A stretch of DNA of 64,000 nt from an uncultured Bacteroidales bacterium. GTDB taxonomy: Bacteria; Bacteroidota; Bacteroidia; Bacteroidales; Bacteroidaceae. Within the stretch, counting starts at the first letter, position 1; the number at the start of each line of letters is the position of its first letter. The DNA lies in NCBI GenBank assembly GCA_902782245.1, contig CACZMI010000001.1, forward strand, positions 124,001 through 188,000, written 5' to 3'. The notes under the pieces were generated by a model. That model searched no databases and had not been told where the DNA came from. It worked only from the letters and a program-made list of their open reading frames with translations. Shown piece by piece: positions 36,330 to 45,426 of the stretch. A program made the position numbers and the translations under genes.

Positions 36330-38913
36330 ATTTAGCTGCCATCTGCTTGAAGGCCTCACCAAAGATGTAGTAACTGGTGTTACCGGCGATGGTACCCTCG
36401 TTCTGACCCCAAAGGAATGGCCAATCATCAAAGTTCTCAAAGTGGTCGGGCTTGCGGAACAGCAGTCCGGGTGCAACGTTTCCGGGAATGAATGAGAAAT
36501 CGGCGCGGTTGTTTCCGTAGAACACCTGCTTGGGACGTGCTGCACCCACTGCAGCCACAAGTGAGTAGTTGTGGTACGGATGGCAGCCGAACATAAATGC
36601 GGCGGCGTTATAAGCGTATTTCTTATCGATGATATCCGGGAAATAGAGGTTTGCAAACGCTGCGGTGGTTCCGTAAGTTACAACGGCACCGCTACCTGCC
36701 CAGTTACCCTCGCCGATAGGCACGCCGTACGGGTTGTTGTTGGTTACCCGCTCCAGATAATCCTTATACTTCTCGGCATACGGACGCAGACGCTCCTTAT
36801 AAGCGGCATCCATATGAGGTATGGCATCCATGGCAGTACGGATGGTGTTGTTTACGTTACGGTCCAGAGCCTGCCATATCTGCTGCTCAAACTGCTCGAT
36901 GTATGATTTCTCGCCGGTTGCCACATAAAGCTGCAGGTTTGTAGCCAGATTTCCGCCACCTCCACGGTTGCCGCCACCAAAATTCTGGCCACCAAAGCCC
37001 TGACCGCCCTGACGGTTGCGGTTATTAGCCATGCGGCTCTGCTGGATCTGGGTAGCCTCGGCCTGCAGGCGCTTGGACTGCTTGAGGCAGCGGGCCGACA
37101 GGTCATCATTGTAACCCTTGAGCACGCGGCTGGCTGCTGCGAACATATTGGCTGCGTTGATATCGCTATTGGGATTGCGGTTGGTGAAAGCCCACATGTC
37201 ATCGGGGGTTCCGCTGCGCTTGCCATCGGCCGATTTCACATACTTAGGCAGGCTGGGATCATAGTGCAGACCATCGGTGATGGCGGCGGCATCACCCAGG
37301 TGATGGTAGTTGTCCAGAACTGAGTTGGACAGGGTCGATGACATAAAGCCGATGTTCTCGGCCTGGGCCAACAGGTTAAGCACACCGTGCTCTATGTACT
37401 GCAGCAGGTCCGGCTTGCCGTCGGGACGGTGCAGGTCAACGTAACGCTGCTCCTCACTTACGAATGTCTCGTCACGCATGGGGTGGAACAGCTCCCAGGC
37501 GGCCACCATGTTCTGAACCACGCTGATATTTGATCCGGTCTCGATGTCAAAATCGCCGGCATCAAAGTAACCGCCCACATTCAGGCCCGGGATAAGCTCA
37601 TATGGTTTGTACTTGGTATTGGTCTGGGCACCCTGTGAGTGCAGGTCAAAGTGGTCGCTCTGTGGAGCCTGCAGGTAACCCTCCTTGAACGGCTCTCCGT
37701 GCCAGATGCGGTAGCCCTCGTTCACGGTCATATGGTTCATGTGGATAGGGATCCATACGTCGCTGGTGGCATCGGTAATCCAGTTATAGACCGAGTTGTC
37801 AATTATAAAGTTACCGGTCTTGTAATCGCCGTACTGGATGTAATAGACACCGGGCTCCTTGACATCGCTGAAGTCAAACTTCACGTAGTTGTACTTGTAG
37901 TACATACCCCAAACGTCTATGTTGCCCTTGTAGGCCAACTTCTCACTGCCGTCATCCTCTATCTTGTAGATTGATGCGGTCTTGAGAGGCTTGTCCATCT
38001 TGTCAAGTTCTATCACGGCAACCTTGGGCTGTGAAGGAACATAACCCACCTGTGAGAAACCTATGTTGGGCTCCCTTATCCAGCCGGGAATGGCGTGCGG
38101 CTCAACAATCCAGGTTACCACCTTGCCGGTCTTGCCTGCGGGCAAGACTGAACGCAGCACGAACCAGCCGTTCTGGGCAATCATTCGGCCGTCATAGAGT
38201 TCCAGAGTTGCATCATCCGATGAAATCTTTATCATGCGCTCGGGCTCATCGGGAGCAATCAGGATTTTATGACCTGTCTCAAGTGGCAGCGGATCCACGA
38301 ACTCACCGGTTCCGCGGTCATCGTAAGTGCGGAATCCCTTAAACTGACGGGGCTTTTCATCGTTGGATACGGCCTGTGTCTGGCTAACCGCATAACGCGG
38401 GAATCGGTTGGGACGGCCATCCATCAGATAGGTCTTGCCCCAGTACTGTGATGGCAGGAACTCCAGGTTGAAACCGGCCTTGCCAGCCAGGAACTCGGGC
38501 ACGGGCTTGTCCAGATAGACTGCAATCTCCACGGCCTTACCCTTGGCGGTAACCACAACACGCGAGTCAAAGTCGTAATCAGCATAACGCATTACAACCT
38601 CTATGGACTGGTTTACAGAGTCCACAACGCGACGGGGCGAAGCGGGAACCAGGTCCCACTGCTCGGGGGTCTTGTTCAGGCGGACTGCACCACCCTGCAC
38701 GGTACGTACACCGTGATGGATGATCTCTATTCCGGAGTTCTTCTCATCGTTGAATCCGCCAGAAAAAGTGTTGCTGAATACCAGGACGTTCACGCCCTGT
38801 GTCTCAAAATACTCCTTGTCGTTGAGTTTAAGGTCAGGAGCCTCCTTGGGCGACTTATCACATGCTGCAATCAGGAATGCAGAAAGTCCCATCAGGACAA
38901 TAGTTCTTTTCAT
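36328..38913 (-). CDS. GH9 family glycoside hydrolase lipoprotein with glycine-rich insert
   Basis: An 861-residue lipoprotein (signal ends LIAACDK). About residues 290-390 form an Ig-like CelD_N domain (IGFSQVGYVPSQPKVAVIE to GNFIIDNSVY) before the helical barrel. The catalytic base motif GGYFDAGDFD and a C-terminal WGQNEGTIAGNTSYY holding the catalytic acid are present. A Gly/Asn/Gln-rich stretch (about 640-665) interrupts the barrel. GH9 enzymes act mainly on cellulose and other beta-1,4-glucans. An N-terminal domain of about 280 residues is unassigned. Confidence 0.85.
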   Translation of the reverse strand: MKRTIVLMGLSAFLIAACDKSPKEAPDLKLNDKEYFETQGVNVLVFSNTFSGGFNDEKNSGIEIIHHGVRTVQGGAVRLNKTPEQWDLVPASPRRVVDSVNQSIEVVMRYADYDFDSRVVVTAKGKAVEIAVYLDKPVPEFLAGKAGFNLEFLPSQYWGKTYLMDGRPNRFPRYAVSQTQAVSNDEKPRQFKGFRTYDDRGTGEFVDPLPLETGHKILIAPDEPERMIKISSDDATLELYDGRMIAQNGWFVLRSVLPAGKTGKVVTWIVEPHAIPGWIREPNIGFSQVGYVPSQPKVAVIELDKMDKPLKTASIYKIEDDGSEKLAYKGNIDVWGMYYKYNYVKFDFSDVKEPGVYYIQYGDYKTGNFIIDNSVYNWITDATSDVWIPIHMNHMTVNEGYRIWHGEPFKEGYLQAPQSDHFDLHSQGAQTNTKYKPYELIPGLNVGGYFDAGDFDIETGSNISVVQNMVAAWELFHPMRDETFVSEEQRYVDLHRPDGKPDLLQYIEHGVLNLLAQAENIGFMSSTLSNSVLDNYHHLGDAAAITDGLHYDPSLPKYVKSADGKRSGTPDDMWAFTNRNPNSDINAANMFAAASRVLKGYNDDLSARCLKQSKRLQAEATQIQQSRMANNRNRQGGQGFGGQNFGGGNRGGGGNLATNLQLYVATGEKSYIEQFEQQIWQALDRNVNNTIRTAMDAIPHMDAAYKERLRPYAEKYKDYLERVTNNNPYGVPIGEGNWAGSGAVVTYGTTAAFANLYFPDIIDKKYAYNAAAFMFGCHPYHNYSLVAAVGAARPKQVFYGNNRADFSFIPGNVAPGLLFRKPDHFENFDDWPFLWGQNEGTIAGNTSYYIFGEAFKQMAAK

Positions 38914-38983
38914 AACATATAAGGTTAACAGTAATTGACCAGGTTAGTGTCCGTAAATATATACAATCCTTATCAATTATCAA

Positions 38984-38991
38984 TAACTTTG
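38984..38991 (+). promoter_or_regulatory. -7 element of the HAD phosphatase promoter
   Basis: TAACTTTG ends only eight bases before the ATG at 39000, so the message would be almost leaderless. Confidence 0.55.
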
Positions 38992-38999
38992 CGGCCGAT

Positions 39000-39656
39000 A
39001 TGAACAAACTGGTAATTTTTGACCTGGACGGCACGCTGCTCAATACCATCGATGACCTGGGCACCGCCGCCAACCATACTCTGGCAGAACTTGGGCTGCC
39101 GCAGCACACACTTGATGAGTACCGCCTAATGGTAGGCAACGGAATGCGCAAACTGATAATGCGTGCCCTGCCCGATGACAAGGCATCCGATGATGCGTTT
39201 ATAGACAGTACATTAAAACAGTTCCTGGAGTATTACGCTCAGCATATAGACGTCTATACCAAGCCCTATCCCGGCGTGCCCGAACTTATAAATACCCTTT
39301 CCACCGGCGGATATAAGCTTGCGGTAGCATCAAACAAGATTCAGGCAGGAGCAGAGAAACTGATAGAGAAGTTCTTTCCGGACATACCGTTTGTGGCAGT
39401 GATGGGCAACAGTCCGCTCTACCCGCTCAAGCCCGATGCCGCAGTAGTGGAATACATAATGGATAAAGCCGGAACTGACCGCGCCCACACCGTGATGGTT
39501 GGAGATTCGGGCACCGATATCCAGACCGCCCGCAACGCCGGCATCCCAATCATCGCCGTAAGCTGGGGCTTCCGCCCACGCCACGAACTCACATCGGCCA
39601 ACTTCATCGCCGACAAAACTGACGCATTGGGGTCGTTTCTCTTTGCGTCACTTTAG
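39000..39656 (+). CDS. HAD hydrolase, phosphoglycolate phosphatase-like
   Basis: A 218-residue HAD phosphatase of the Gph/PGPase type. Motif I is FDLDGTLLNT (8-17), motif II is VASNKIQ, and motif IV is MVGDSGTDIQTARNAG. The helical cap lies between motifs I and II. It may clear 2-phosphoglycolate or another small phosphate ester. The last dozen codons (ending GSFLFASL) are written in an interspersed palindromic repeat, so the C terminus has been replaced or extended. It overlaps the convergent DUF4249 gene by four bases. Confidence 0.88.
   Translation: MNKLVIFDLDGTLLNTIDDLGTAANHTLAELGLPQHTLDEYRLMVGNGMRKLIMRALPDDKASDDAFIDSTLKQFLEYYAQHIDVYTKPYPGVPELINTLSTGGYKLAVASNKIQAGAEKLIEKFFPDIPFVAVMGNSPLYPLKPDAAVVEYIMDKAGTDRAHTVMVGDSGTDIQTARNAGIPIIAVSWGFRPRHELTSANFIADKTDALGSFLFASL
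39619..39651. repeat. Interspersed palindromic repeat, copy 2, inside the HAD gene
   Basis: Matches 35954-35986 at about 28 of 33 positions (shared core GGGGTCGTTTC and TTTGCGTCAC). It encodes the last residues of the phosphatase. Confidence 0.7.
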
Positions 39657-40552
39657 CGGTTGCCGGGGAATGATCCGGGTCTGACGTGGAAAGTGTGAAC
39701 AAATGAATTGTAGCCGCACCAGTATCCCCTGCCGCCCTTGATGTTGGTGGGAATTTCCTGGAAAGTGGACCCCACAATATAACTGCTCAAACTGCCCAGG
39801 CTACTGTTATCGGAGTAACTCTTCCAGAAAGCATAACTGACAGAATCAATAGCGCTCACTTTTATGCTGACAACGGAATCATTCGGATAGTATCTGCTCC
39901 TGTCGTCTTTATTGTCATCCTTAATAGACTTGATAATAGGAATCACCATAGTAGAATCCGCCAGAGCATCATCAATAACCCCCATATAGGCCGATAAATA
40001 CTGCTTCCTGTCCGCACCCTGCCTGAAGAAAGTCTTAAAGTACTCTTTCCTGCCCGGAATATTTGAGACATAGGCCGTTATGGCCGAATAGTTGTCAATG
40101 GAAGTCGGGCTGCAAACCACACTGTCCACAGCAGGCGGATAGAGCGGAATGGTTGTCTTTGATGTCAACACCTTTCCGAGTGTCTCTACCCTAAGGGTAT
40201 AGGTCTTGCCCGCCTCGCCCTTGATCAAAGGATTGATCGTGGTATAGATGTATGACGGCATATAATGACTGTCCGGCCTTCCTATCAGGACCACTTTGTC
40301 TTTACCGTTACTGACCGTCACCTTGGCCAACATGACCACAAAATCATTAATCCGGTTCAAATCCACCTCGTCGTCCTTAAGTCTTACCGGGAGTGCGCGG
40401 GTTAGCATTACTACGGGATACTGTCCCTCCTCTATCCAGCCCTCAACTATTATCTCATCAACATCGGCCGGCATAAAATCCGAGCGTTCACATGAGTGGC
40501 ATAGAACCGCTGCAAGAATAATCAGTGAAAGGAAAAATCTATATGGTTTCAT
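39653..40552 (-). CDS. DUF4249 family lipoprotein
   Basis: A 299-residue lipoprotein with signal ILAAVLCHSCERSD. The beta-rich body matches DUF4249 (DEIIVEGWIEEGQYPVVMLTRALPV near the N terminus, then GKTYTLRVETLGKVLTSKTTIP). Members accompany TonB-dependent receptors and are thought to be surface partners of them. It lies six bases after the receptor gene and is the last gene of the seven-gene operon. Ligand unknown. Confidence 0.85.
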   Translation of the reverse strand: MKPYRFFLSLIILAAVLCHSCERSDFMPADVDEIIVEGWIEEGQYPVVMLTRALPVRLKDDEVDLNRINDFVVMLAKVTVSNGKDKVVLIGRPDSHYMPSYIYTTINPLIKGEAGKTYTLRVETLGKVLTSKTTIPLYPPAVDSVVCSPTSIDNYSAITAYVSNIPGRKEYFKTFFRQGADRKQYLSAYMGVIDDALADSTMVIPIIKSIKDDNKDDRSRYYPNDSVVSIKVSAIDSVSYAFWKSYSDNSSLGSLSSYIVGSTFQEIPTNIKGGRGYWCGYNSFVHTFHVRPGSFPGNR

Positions 40553-40558
40553 ACCGGT

Positions 40559-42577
40559 TCAGAACTTGCAATAATAACTCAGTGAAGGGAGCGGGAACGT
40601 CACAAAAGCCACAGGATGGTAATAGAAATTGTTCTGATACACCTTAAGCCTGTATCCCAACTGATTGACCCTTCCCAATACATTATAGATGCTCAGATTG
40701 ATGCCATGAGACCTGATGCGGCTGTCCTTGGCCACTTTCAGGTCATAATTGACCGACAGGTCCAACCTGATATAAGGTTTTAGCCTGTAACCGTTAAACT
40801 CTCCGTACTTGACAAAAATCTTCCTGTCCAGCATGTAAAAATACTCCGGAGCGGTAAACGGAGTTCCTCCTGCATACACAAGCACGGCCGATGGTTCCCA
40901 GCGTTTATGTGTCTTTAAGACCGCAACCGCATCAAGTTCATGCAGCCTCTCATGGCTGGCGTTATAATAACGGTCCGGGGTTATCCTGTCAAAGCGTCTC
41001 AAGGCTCTGCCGTAACTGTATGCTATCCAACCGGTCAGAAGACCTTCATCCTTGGAAAACATCACGTCAAATCCGTAGTTGTAGCCGTCGCCGCTTATAA
41101 GGTGGTCCTGCACCTTAAAGTCCGATGCCACCACGTCAATCATCGATCCGTAATACTCCAACTGGTTATACAGTTTCTTGTAGTAGGCCGATGCGCTCAA
41201 CGTATAACCTGCATCAAACTCTCTCATTGCGGACAGCGTGACGCCCCTCATAAACTGAGGCTTGTTTTCCTCATCGGCCGGCAGCCAGAACTCTGTAGGC
41301 AGTCCCATGGCGGAGAAACCGGTTTGGAAAAGATACTGGTTACGCTGAGCAATGCTGAGCGACACGTTCCAGCGCCTGTCGGCCCCATAATAGGTAGCCA
41401 AAAATGACGGATCCACCGAGTGATACCGCTGTCCTGAGCAGTCAAAAAGGTTGGCCCTTACACCCATTTTCAGATTCAGGCTTTCACCTATAAAGAATGA
41501 GTAATCATTGTACAGAGAGTATTCCCAGGCACTCTTGCGCGAATCTGTCCTGTATGCCCCGTCCACCACGGGAGTCTGCGGAATCAGGTCATGATACAGC
41601 ACATCGGCACCCAGGCTTACAATTTTCCAGCCCACCAGGCCCTTGTATCCCAGGTCCGTTACCGATGAAGGAGCGCTTAACCGCCCGCTCTCATGGGAAA
41701 TGCCCACATTATTTGAGAACGATGACCTGTAAAGTGTCTGTTTCATCCTGAATCCGTTATTCCTTTCATGTATCCAGTGGACAGACTCGGCATCGTTTCC
41801 CCATTTGCATGAAATATCCGTCAATAAACCGGGTTCATTAAACTTTGCCTTATCCTGTCCCAAGTATGCATCTGCCAGAATGGTGTTCCTGTCATTCGGT
41901 TTATAAGACCACGAAATGTTTGAATCAAAGAAGGAGTACTTGAGGGAAAGTCTGTCCATAGTGAGCCACCTGCCGTAAAGCAGGTTTACATATGTATCCC
42001 TCAAAGATACGGTGAGAAGGGACTTTTTTCCGGTTGGAATCTTAAGAGTACCCTGTGAGAACATGAGTCCCGTCATTACATCGGCCGAAAACTTATGATC
42101 ATCTGCGGAATGAGGTCTGAACTGCAGTTCTCCGCCCAAACGGTTAGGTGCCCCCGCCCATTGGGGTGTCCTGTAGAGGGACATCGAACTGTAATGTGCG
42201 GGAATGAATGCCGAAAACAATCCCAGCAGGTGGTTCACATTATACAACGGCACATCCAGTACCGATATCATGTTATGACCGTTATCACTGCCGTTTATAT
42301 GGAGGCTGCCGTTTCCTTCGGCTGTTGTCTGAACTCCGGGCAGCAGTTTTGAAAAACTCACCGGGTCCGAATTGCCCATTATCTTGGGGAGTGCATCCAT
42401 GAGTTCCATGTTCAACTCCATGTTGCCGTCGGACATGGTTACTACCGATTGGGTGCTTTTTACGGCATTTACCGTAACGGTATCCAATACAATGTTTGAT
42501 TCACCTGTTCCGTGCTGGGCAAAAGCAGGACACAGGTGAATCAAAACAGTTATCAGTATTGTTCCAAACCTCTTCAC
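40559..42577 (-). CDS. TonB-dependent outer-membrane receptor
   Basis: A 672-residue receptor with signal peptide (about 1-20). A plug-like region holds DPVSFSKLLPGVQTTAEGNG and HINGSDNGHNMISVLDVPLYNVNHL, and it is followed by about 20 barrel strands ending in the aromatic SLSYYCKF. There is no N-terminal carboxypeptidase-like domain, so it is shorter than SusC proteins. It is paired with DUF4249 rather than SusD. Uptake would depend on a TonB motor such as the one at 19654-21577. The ATG overlaps the GSCFA stop by one base. Confidence 0.9.
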   Translation of the reverse strand: MKRFGTILITVLIHLCPAFAQHGTGESNIVLDTVTVNAVKSTQSVVTMSDGNMELNMELMDALPKIMGNSDPVSFSKLLPGVQTTAEGNGSLHINGSDNGHNMISVLDVPLYNVNHLLGLFSAFIPAHYSSMSLYRTPQWAGAPNRLGGELQFRPHSADDHKFSADVMTGLMFSQGTLKIPTGKKSLLTVSLRDTYVNLLYGRWLTMDRLSLKYSFFDSNISWSYKPNDRNTILADAYLGQDKAKFNEPGLLTDISCKWGNDAESVHWIHERNNGFRMKQTLYRSSFSNNVGISHESGRLSAPSSVTDLGYKGLVGWKIVSLGADVLYHDLIPQTPVVDGAYRTDSRKSAWEYSLYNDYSFFIGESLNLKMGVRANLFDCSGQRYHSVDPSFLATYYGADRRWNVSLSIAQRNQYLFQTGFSAMGLPTEFWLPADEENKPQFMRGVTLSAMREFDAGYTLSASAYYKKLYNQLEYYGSMIDVVASDFKVQDHLISGDGYNYGFDVMFSKDEGLLTGWIAYSYGRALRRFDRITPDRYYNASHERLHELDAVAVLKTHKRWEPSAVLVYAGGTPFTAPEYFYMLDRKIFVKYGEFNGYRLKPYIRLDLSVNYDLKVAKDSRIRSHGINLSIYNVLGRVNQLGYRLKVYQNNFYYHPVAFVTFPLPSLSYYCKF

Positions 42578-43521
42578 TATCCCCGTATCCTGGTCAAAAA
42601 AGATTCCAGGACCTCCTTTCGTTGCCGTTCAAACCTTATTGCCTCGGCCGTGCCTTCATTCATTATGCGGTGCTGCATCATTCCGCGAACCTTATCGGCC
42701 TCTTTGAGCAGGGGTTTGTCACTGTCGGCAAGCGCAAAATCCATAAAACGTTCAAAAATATAGTCGGCAGCCTGGGCCGACGGGTGCATCATGTCATCAG
42801 CATAGAAACGATAGTCACGGAGTTCATCCATCAGAATCTCGTACGCCGGGAAATAATGTGCGTTGGGATAGCGGTTAACCAGTTTCTCAATGCCCAGATG
42901 CAGCGTGGCCTTGCTCAGCGTGTTGGCGTGCAGGCCATCGGCCAGATGACGCACAGGACTTACCGTGAATATCCACTGTCTGTCCGGGCGTGCTGCCACA
43001 TACTGGCTCAGCGCATCGTAAACCTGATCGGCGCTTATCATGGTGCGCTCAAAACGGTCGGCGGGCAGTTTATGGCAGTTGGCCACCACATTGCCCGACT
43101 CCTTATCGGTATAAATGAATGCCGTACCCAGCGTAACCACCACCCAACCCTCACGGTAATAGAAGTCCGATGCATCCGCTAATACCTTGTTGGCATTGTC
43201 CAGGAACTCCTGTGCAGTTGGGCGTGCCATGCTGCCATGATGATGGAAAGAGCAGAATCCACCGACGGTTTCAATAACATCATCCGGAATGAAACTGCAC
43301 TGCTCCGCGTTTATGCCGTAACCCTCAAGCAGGCCCAGACAGTCCGATATGGAGCAGGGGTTGAACAGCACTCCGAACGGATTCACCCGCGTATCAAAAT
43401 AACGCTCCGTGCATCGGCGGCCCATTTCATCGGCAAAACAGGAGCCTATGAACAGGATGCTGTCCTTATAGGTCAGCCTCTTATCCAGCGGATTGATTTG
43501 GACGGGTGTGGTCAGTTTCAT
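42577..43521 (-). CDS. GSCFA domain protein
   Basis: A 314-residue protein with the name-giving motif GSCFADEMGRR (26-36) and the conserved VNPFGVLFNPCSI and FTVSPVRHLADGLHANT segments. GSCFA resembles SGNH-type hydrolases, so esterase activity is plausible but not shown. It lies between the nucleotidyltransferase (four-base overlap) and the TonB receptor. No signal peptide is seen. Confidence 0.88.
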   Translation of the reverse strand: MKLTTPVQINPLDKRLTYKDSILFIGSCFADEMGRRCTERYFDTRVNPFGVLFNPCSISDCLGLLEGYGINAEQCSFIPDDVIETVGGFCSFHHHGSMARPTAQEFLDNANKVLADASDFYYREGWVVVTLGTAFIYTDKESGNVVANCHKLPADRFERTMISADQVYDALSQYVAARPDRQWIFTVSPVRHLADGLHANTLSKATLHLGIEKLVNRYPNAHYFPAYEILMDELRDYRFYADDMMHPSAQAADYIFERFMDFALADSDKPLLKEADKVRGMMQHRIMNEGTAEAIRFERQRKEVLESFLTRIRG

Positions 43522-44255
43522 TTTGTAATGCCTTTGTACTCAGCACAGACCTTGTGGTATGATTCCAGATTGCCAATGTCATATCGGCTGCCGGGCATCT
43601 CCATCGCATAAACCGGCGTCTGTGTGCAGAGCCAGGCTATGTAACTTCCGGGTGCATCTGTTCCGCAACCGGCTGCGATACCGGCGGGCACCAGTCGGGC
43701 ATCGGCCTTGGTATAGTAGTAGAACGGCGGGCAGCACCAATTGGAACGGGGCTGTGCGGGTTTCTCTTCCATTCCTATAATCCTATCGTCAGGGGCCACT
43801 TCCACTACTCCGCACTTGACCAGTTTGGCGGCATTGGGCTCAAAGTAGCGCATAATGCATGATGTCTGCTTGGAGTGAGCATAACGCACAAACTTCTGCA
43901 GGCTGAAATCAAGCACGTTGTCACCTGCTATCACCAGCATGTCATCATCAAGGCCAAGCTGATCTATGGCAAACTGTATGTCACGGACAGCACCCAGACG
44001 GGTCTCATTTGTACTGGTTCCGTCGTCAACAACAGTAATCTTCACTGTCTTGCCCGATGCCCATTCAGTAAAATGATGAGTGAACTTGTGGTTTGAGATA
44101 ACAACGTATTCATCGACAAGACCGGCCCCTTCTATATCATCTATGAGCCAGTCCAGGATGGTCTTGTCACCCACCTTAAGCAGGGGCTTGGGGAAATTCT
44201 CGGTCAGGGGATACAACCTGGTTGCATAACCCGCTGCAAGTATCAGGCACTTCAT
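43518..44255 (-). CDS. Sugar-1-phosphate nucleotidyltransferase
   Basis: A 245-residue NTP-transferase. The nucleotide-binding signature LAAGYATRLYPLTENFPKPLLKVG is at 6-29, and VIAGDNVLDFSL carries the metal-binding aspartate. It is the RmlA-like short form, without a C-terminal acyltransferase or hexapeptide domain. Its four-base overlap with the GHMP kinase gene suggests that it activates the kinase product to an NDP-sugar. Base and sugar specificity cannot be read. Confidence 0.85.
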   Translation of the reverse strand: MKCLILAAGYATRLYPLTENFPKPLLKVGDKTILDWLIDDIEGAGLVDEYVVISNHKFTHHFTEWASGKTVKITVVDDGTSTNETRLGAVRDIQFAIDQLGLDDDMLVIAGDNVLDFSLQKFVRYAHSKQTSCIMRYFEPNAAKLVKCGVVEVAPDDRIIGMEEKPAQPRSNWCCPPFYYYTKADARLVPAGIAAGCGTDAPGSYIAWLCTQTPVYAMEMPGSRYDIGNLESYHKVCAEYKGITK

Positions 44256-45424
44256 AACTGCAAGCCGTCGGCCGAGTGGCAGATAGTAGCCATATATTTG
44301 CCCTCAAGTGCGGGGAATGCCTTGAGGTACTCCTTTGAAACCTTGTCGATAATGCTCTCGCGGTAAGCGGGATCAATCAGGGCCATACAGCAGCCCTTGA
44401 ATCCGGCGCCACTGAAACGGCCTCCGTATATACCGTCGGTGCGGGTCATGATGTCGTACAGTGTCTTGAGTTCGGGCGATCCCGTCTCCCAGTTGTAGAT
44501 TGATGAGTTGCCCGACTGGAAACTCAATCGGCCGTACTCCTCAATATCACCCTTGCGCCAGGCCTCGGCTCCGGCCATCACGCGCTCCTGCTCGGTGTAC
44601 CAGTGCTCGGCACGCTTGCGCCAGTTATCGGGCAGGCGGTCCTTATAAGTATCATATACATCACGCGGAACCTGACGGAAATAGGTCTCACCAAACTTGC
44701 CGTACTCCATACCGGCATAAGCCAGCAGGGCATATGCGGCGCTTCGGCACTCATCCACCCTCATATTGAACTTGCTGCCTGCCAGCGTACGCTCCACACC
44801 GCTAAAGAAAATGGCAATTTCATACGGTTTCATCGCAGGTTTGGTAGGAATCAGTTCATATGTGTCATCCTTGGTGTCCAGGTACAGCAGGTGGTCCTTC
44901 TTGGAGTACATCTCACAGCTTTGGTCCAGTTTGCCGCTGCTCACACCTACATAGTTGTTCTCGGATGCCATCGCTATGGTTATCATCTCAAGGGCCGAAA
45001 GCTTAATGTTGTTGACCTTGCACAGGGCCGACAGAAACACCAGACATACGGCGGCCGATGATGACAGTCCGCCAATGGGAAGCGTACCCTCAATCACGCC
45101 GCAAAGTCCGGTGGAAAGGGTATAACGCTGAGCCAGTGCGATGGTCACACCGCGCAGATAATCGGCCCAGTCATTCTGCTTGACATCGGCAATCTCACGG
45201 ATATGGAACTGCGCACGCTTGTCAAACTGCAGTGACTGCAACTCTATCACACCGTTCTGTTTCGGACTGTAGGCAAAATGAATGCCACGGTCTATGGCCA
45301 GACCTGTGATTCGGCCCAGCTGATGGTCCACATGAGCACCTATAGGGCATATGCGGTACGGGCAGAACGCCACATCATCGGGCGCCTTGCGGTAAGTCTC
45401 TTCAAATATCTCTTGGCACTTCAT
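44252..45424 (-). CDS. GHMP sugar kinase, galacturonokinase-like galactokinase homologue
   Basis: A 390-residue GHMP kinase. The substrate motif is PYRICPIGAHVDHQLG (22-37), not the RVNLIGEHTDYN of standard GalK. The ATP loop is GGLSSSAAV and the C-terminal motif is YGGRFSGAGFKGCC. The PYRICP-GAH-DHQ form and RAEHWYTEQERVMAGAEAW agree with my memory of plant D-galacturonic acid kinase. It lies between galE and a nucleotidyltransferase, so the product may be galacturonate-1-P or galactose-1-P. Confidence 0.75.
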   Translation of the reverse strand: MKCQEIFEETYRKAPDDVAFCPYRICPIGAHVDHQLGRITGLAIDRGIHFAYSPKQNGVIELQSLQFDKRAQFHIREIADVKQNDWADYLRGVTIALAQRYTLSTGLCGVIEGTLPIGGLSSSAAVCLVFLSALCKVNNIKLSALEMITIAMASENNYVGVSSGKLDQSCEMYSKKDHLLYLDTKDDTYELIPTKPAMKPYEIAIFFSGVERTLAGSKFNMRVDECRSAAYALLAYAGMEYGKFGETYFRQVPRDVYDTYKDRLPDNWRKRAEHWYTEQERVMAGAEAWRKGDIEEYGRLSFQSGNSSIYNWETGSPELKTLYDIMTRTDGIYGGRFSGAGFKGCCMALIDPAYRESIIDKVSKEYLKAFPALEGKYMATICHSADGLQL

Positions 45425-45426
45425 AA

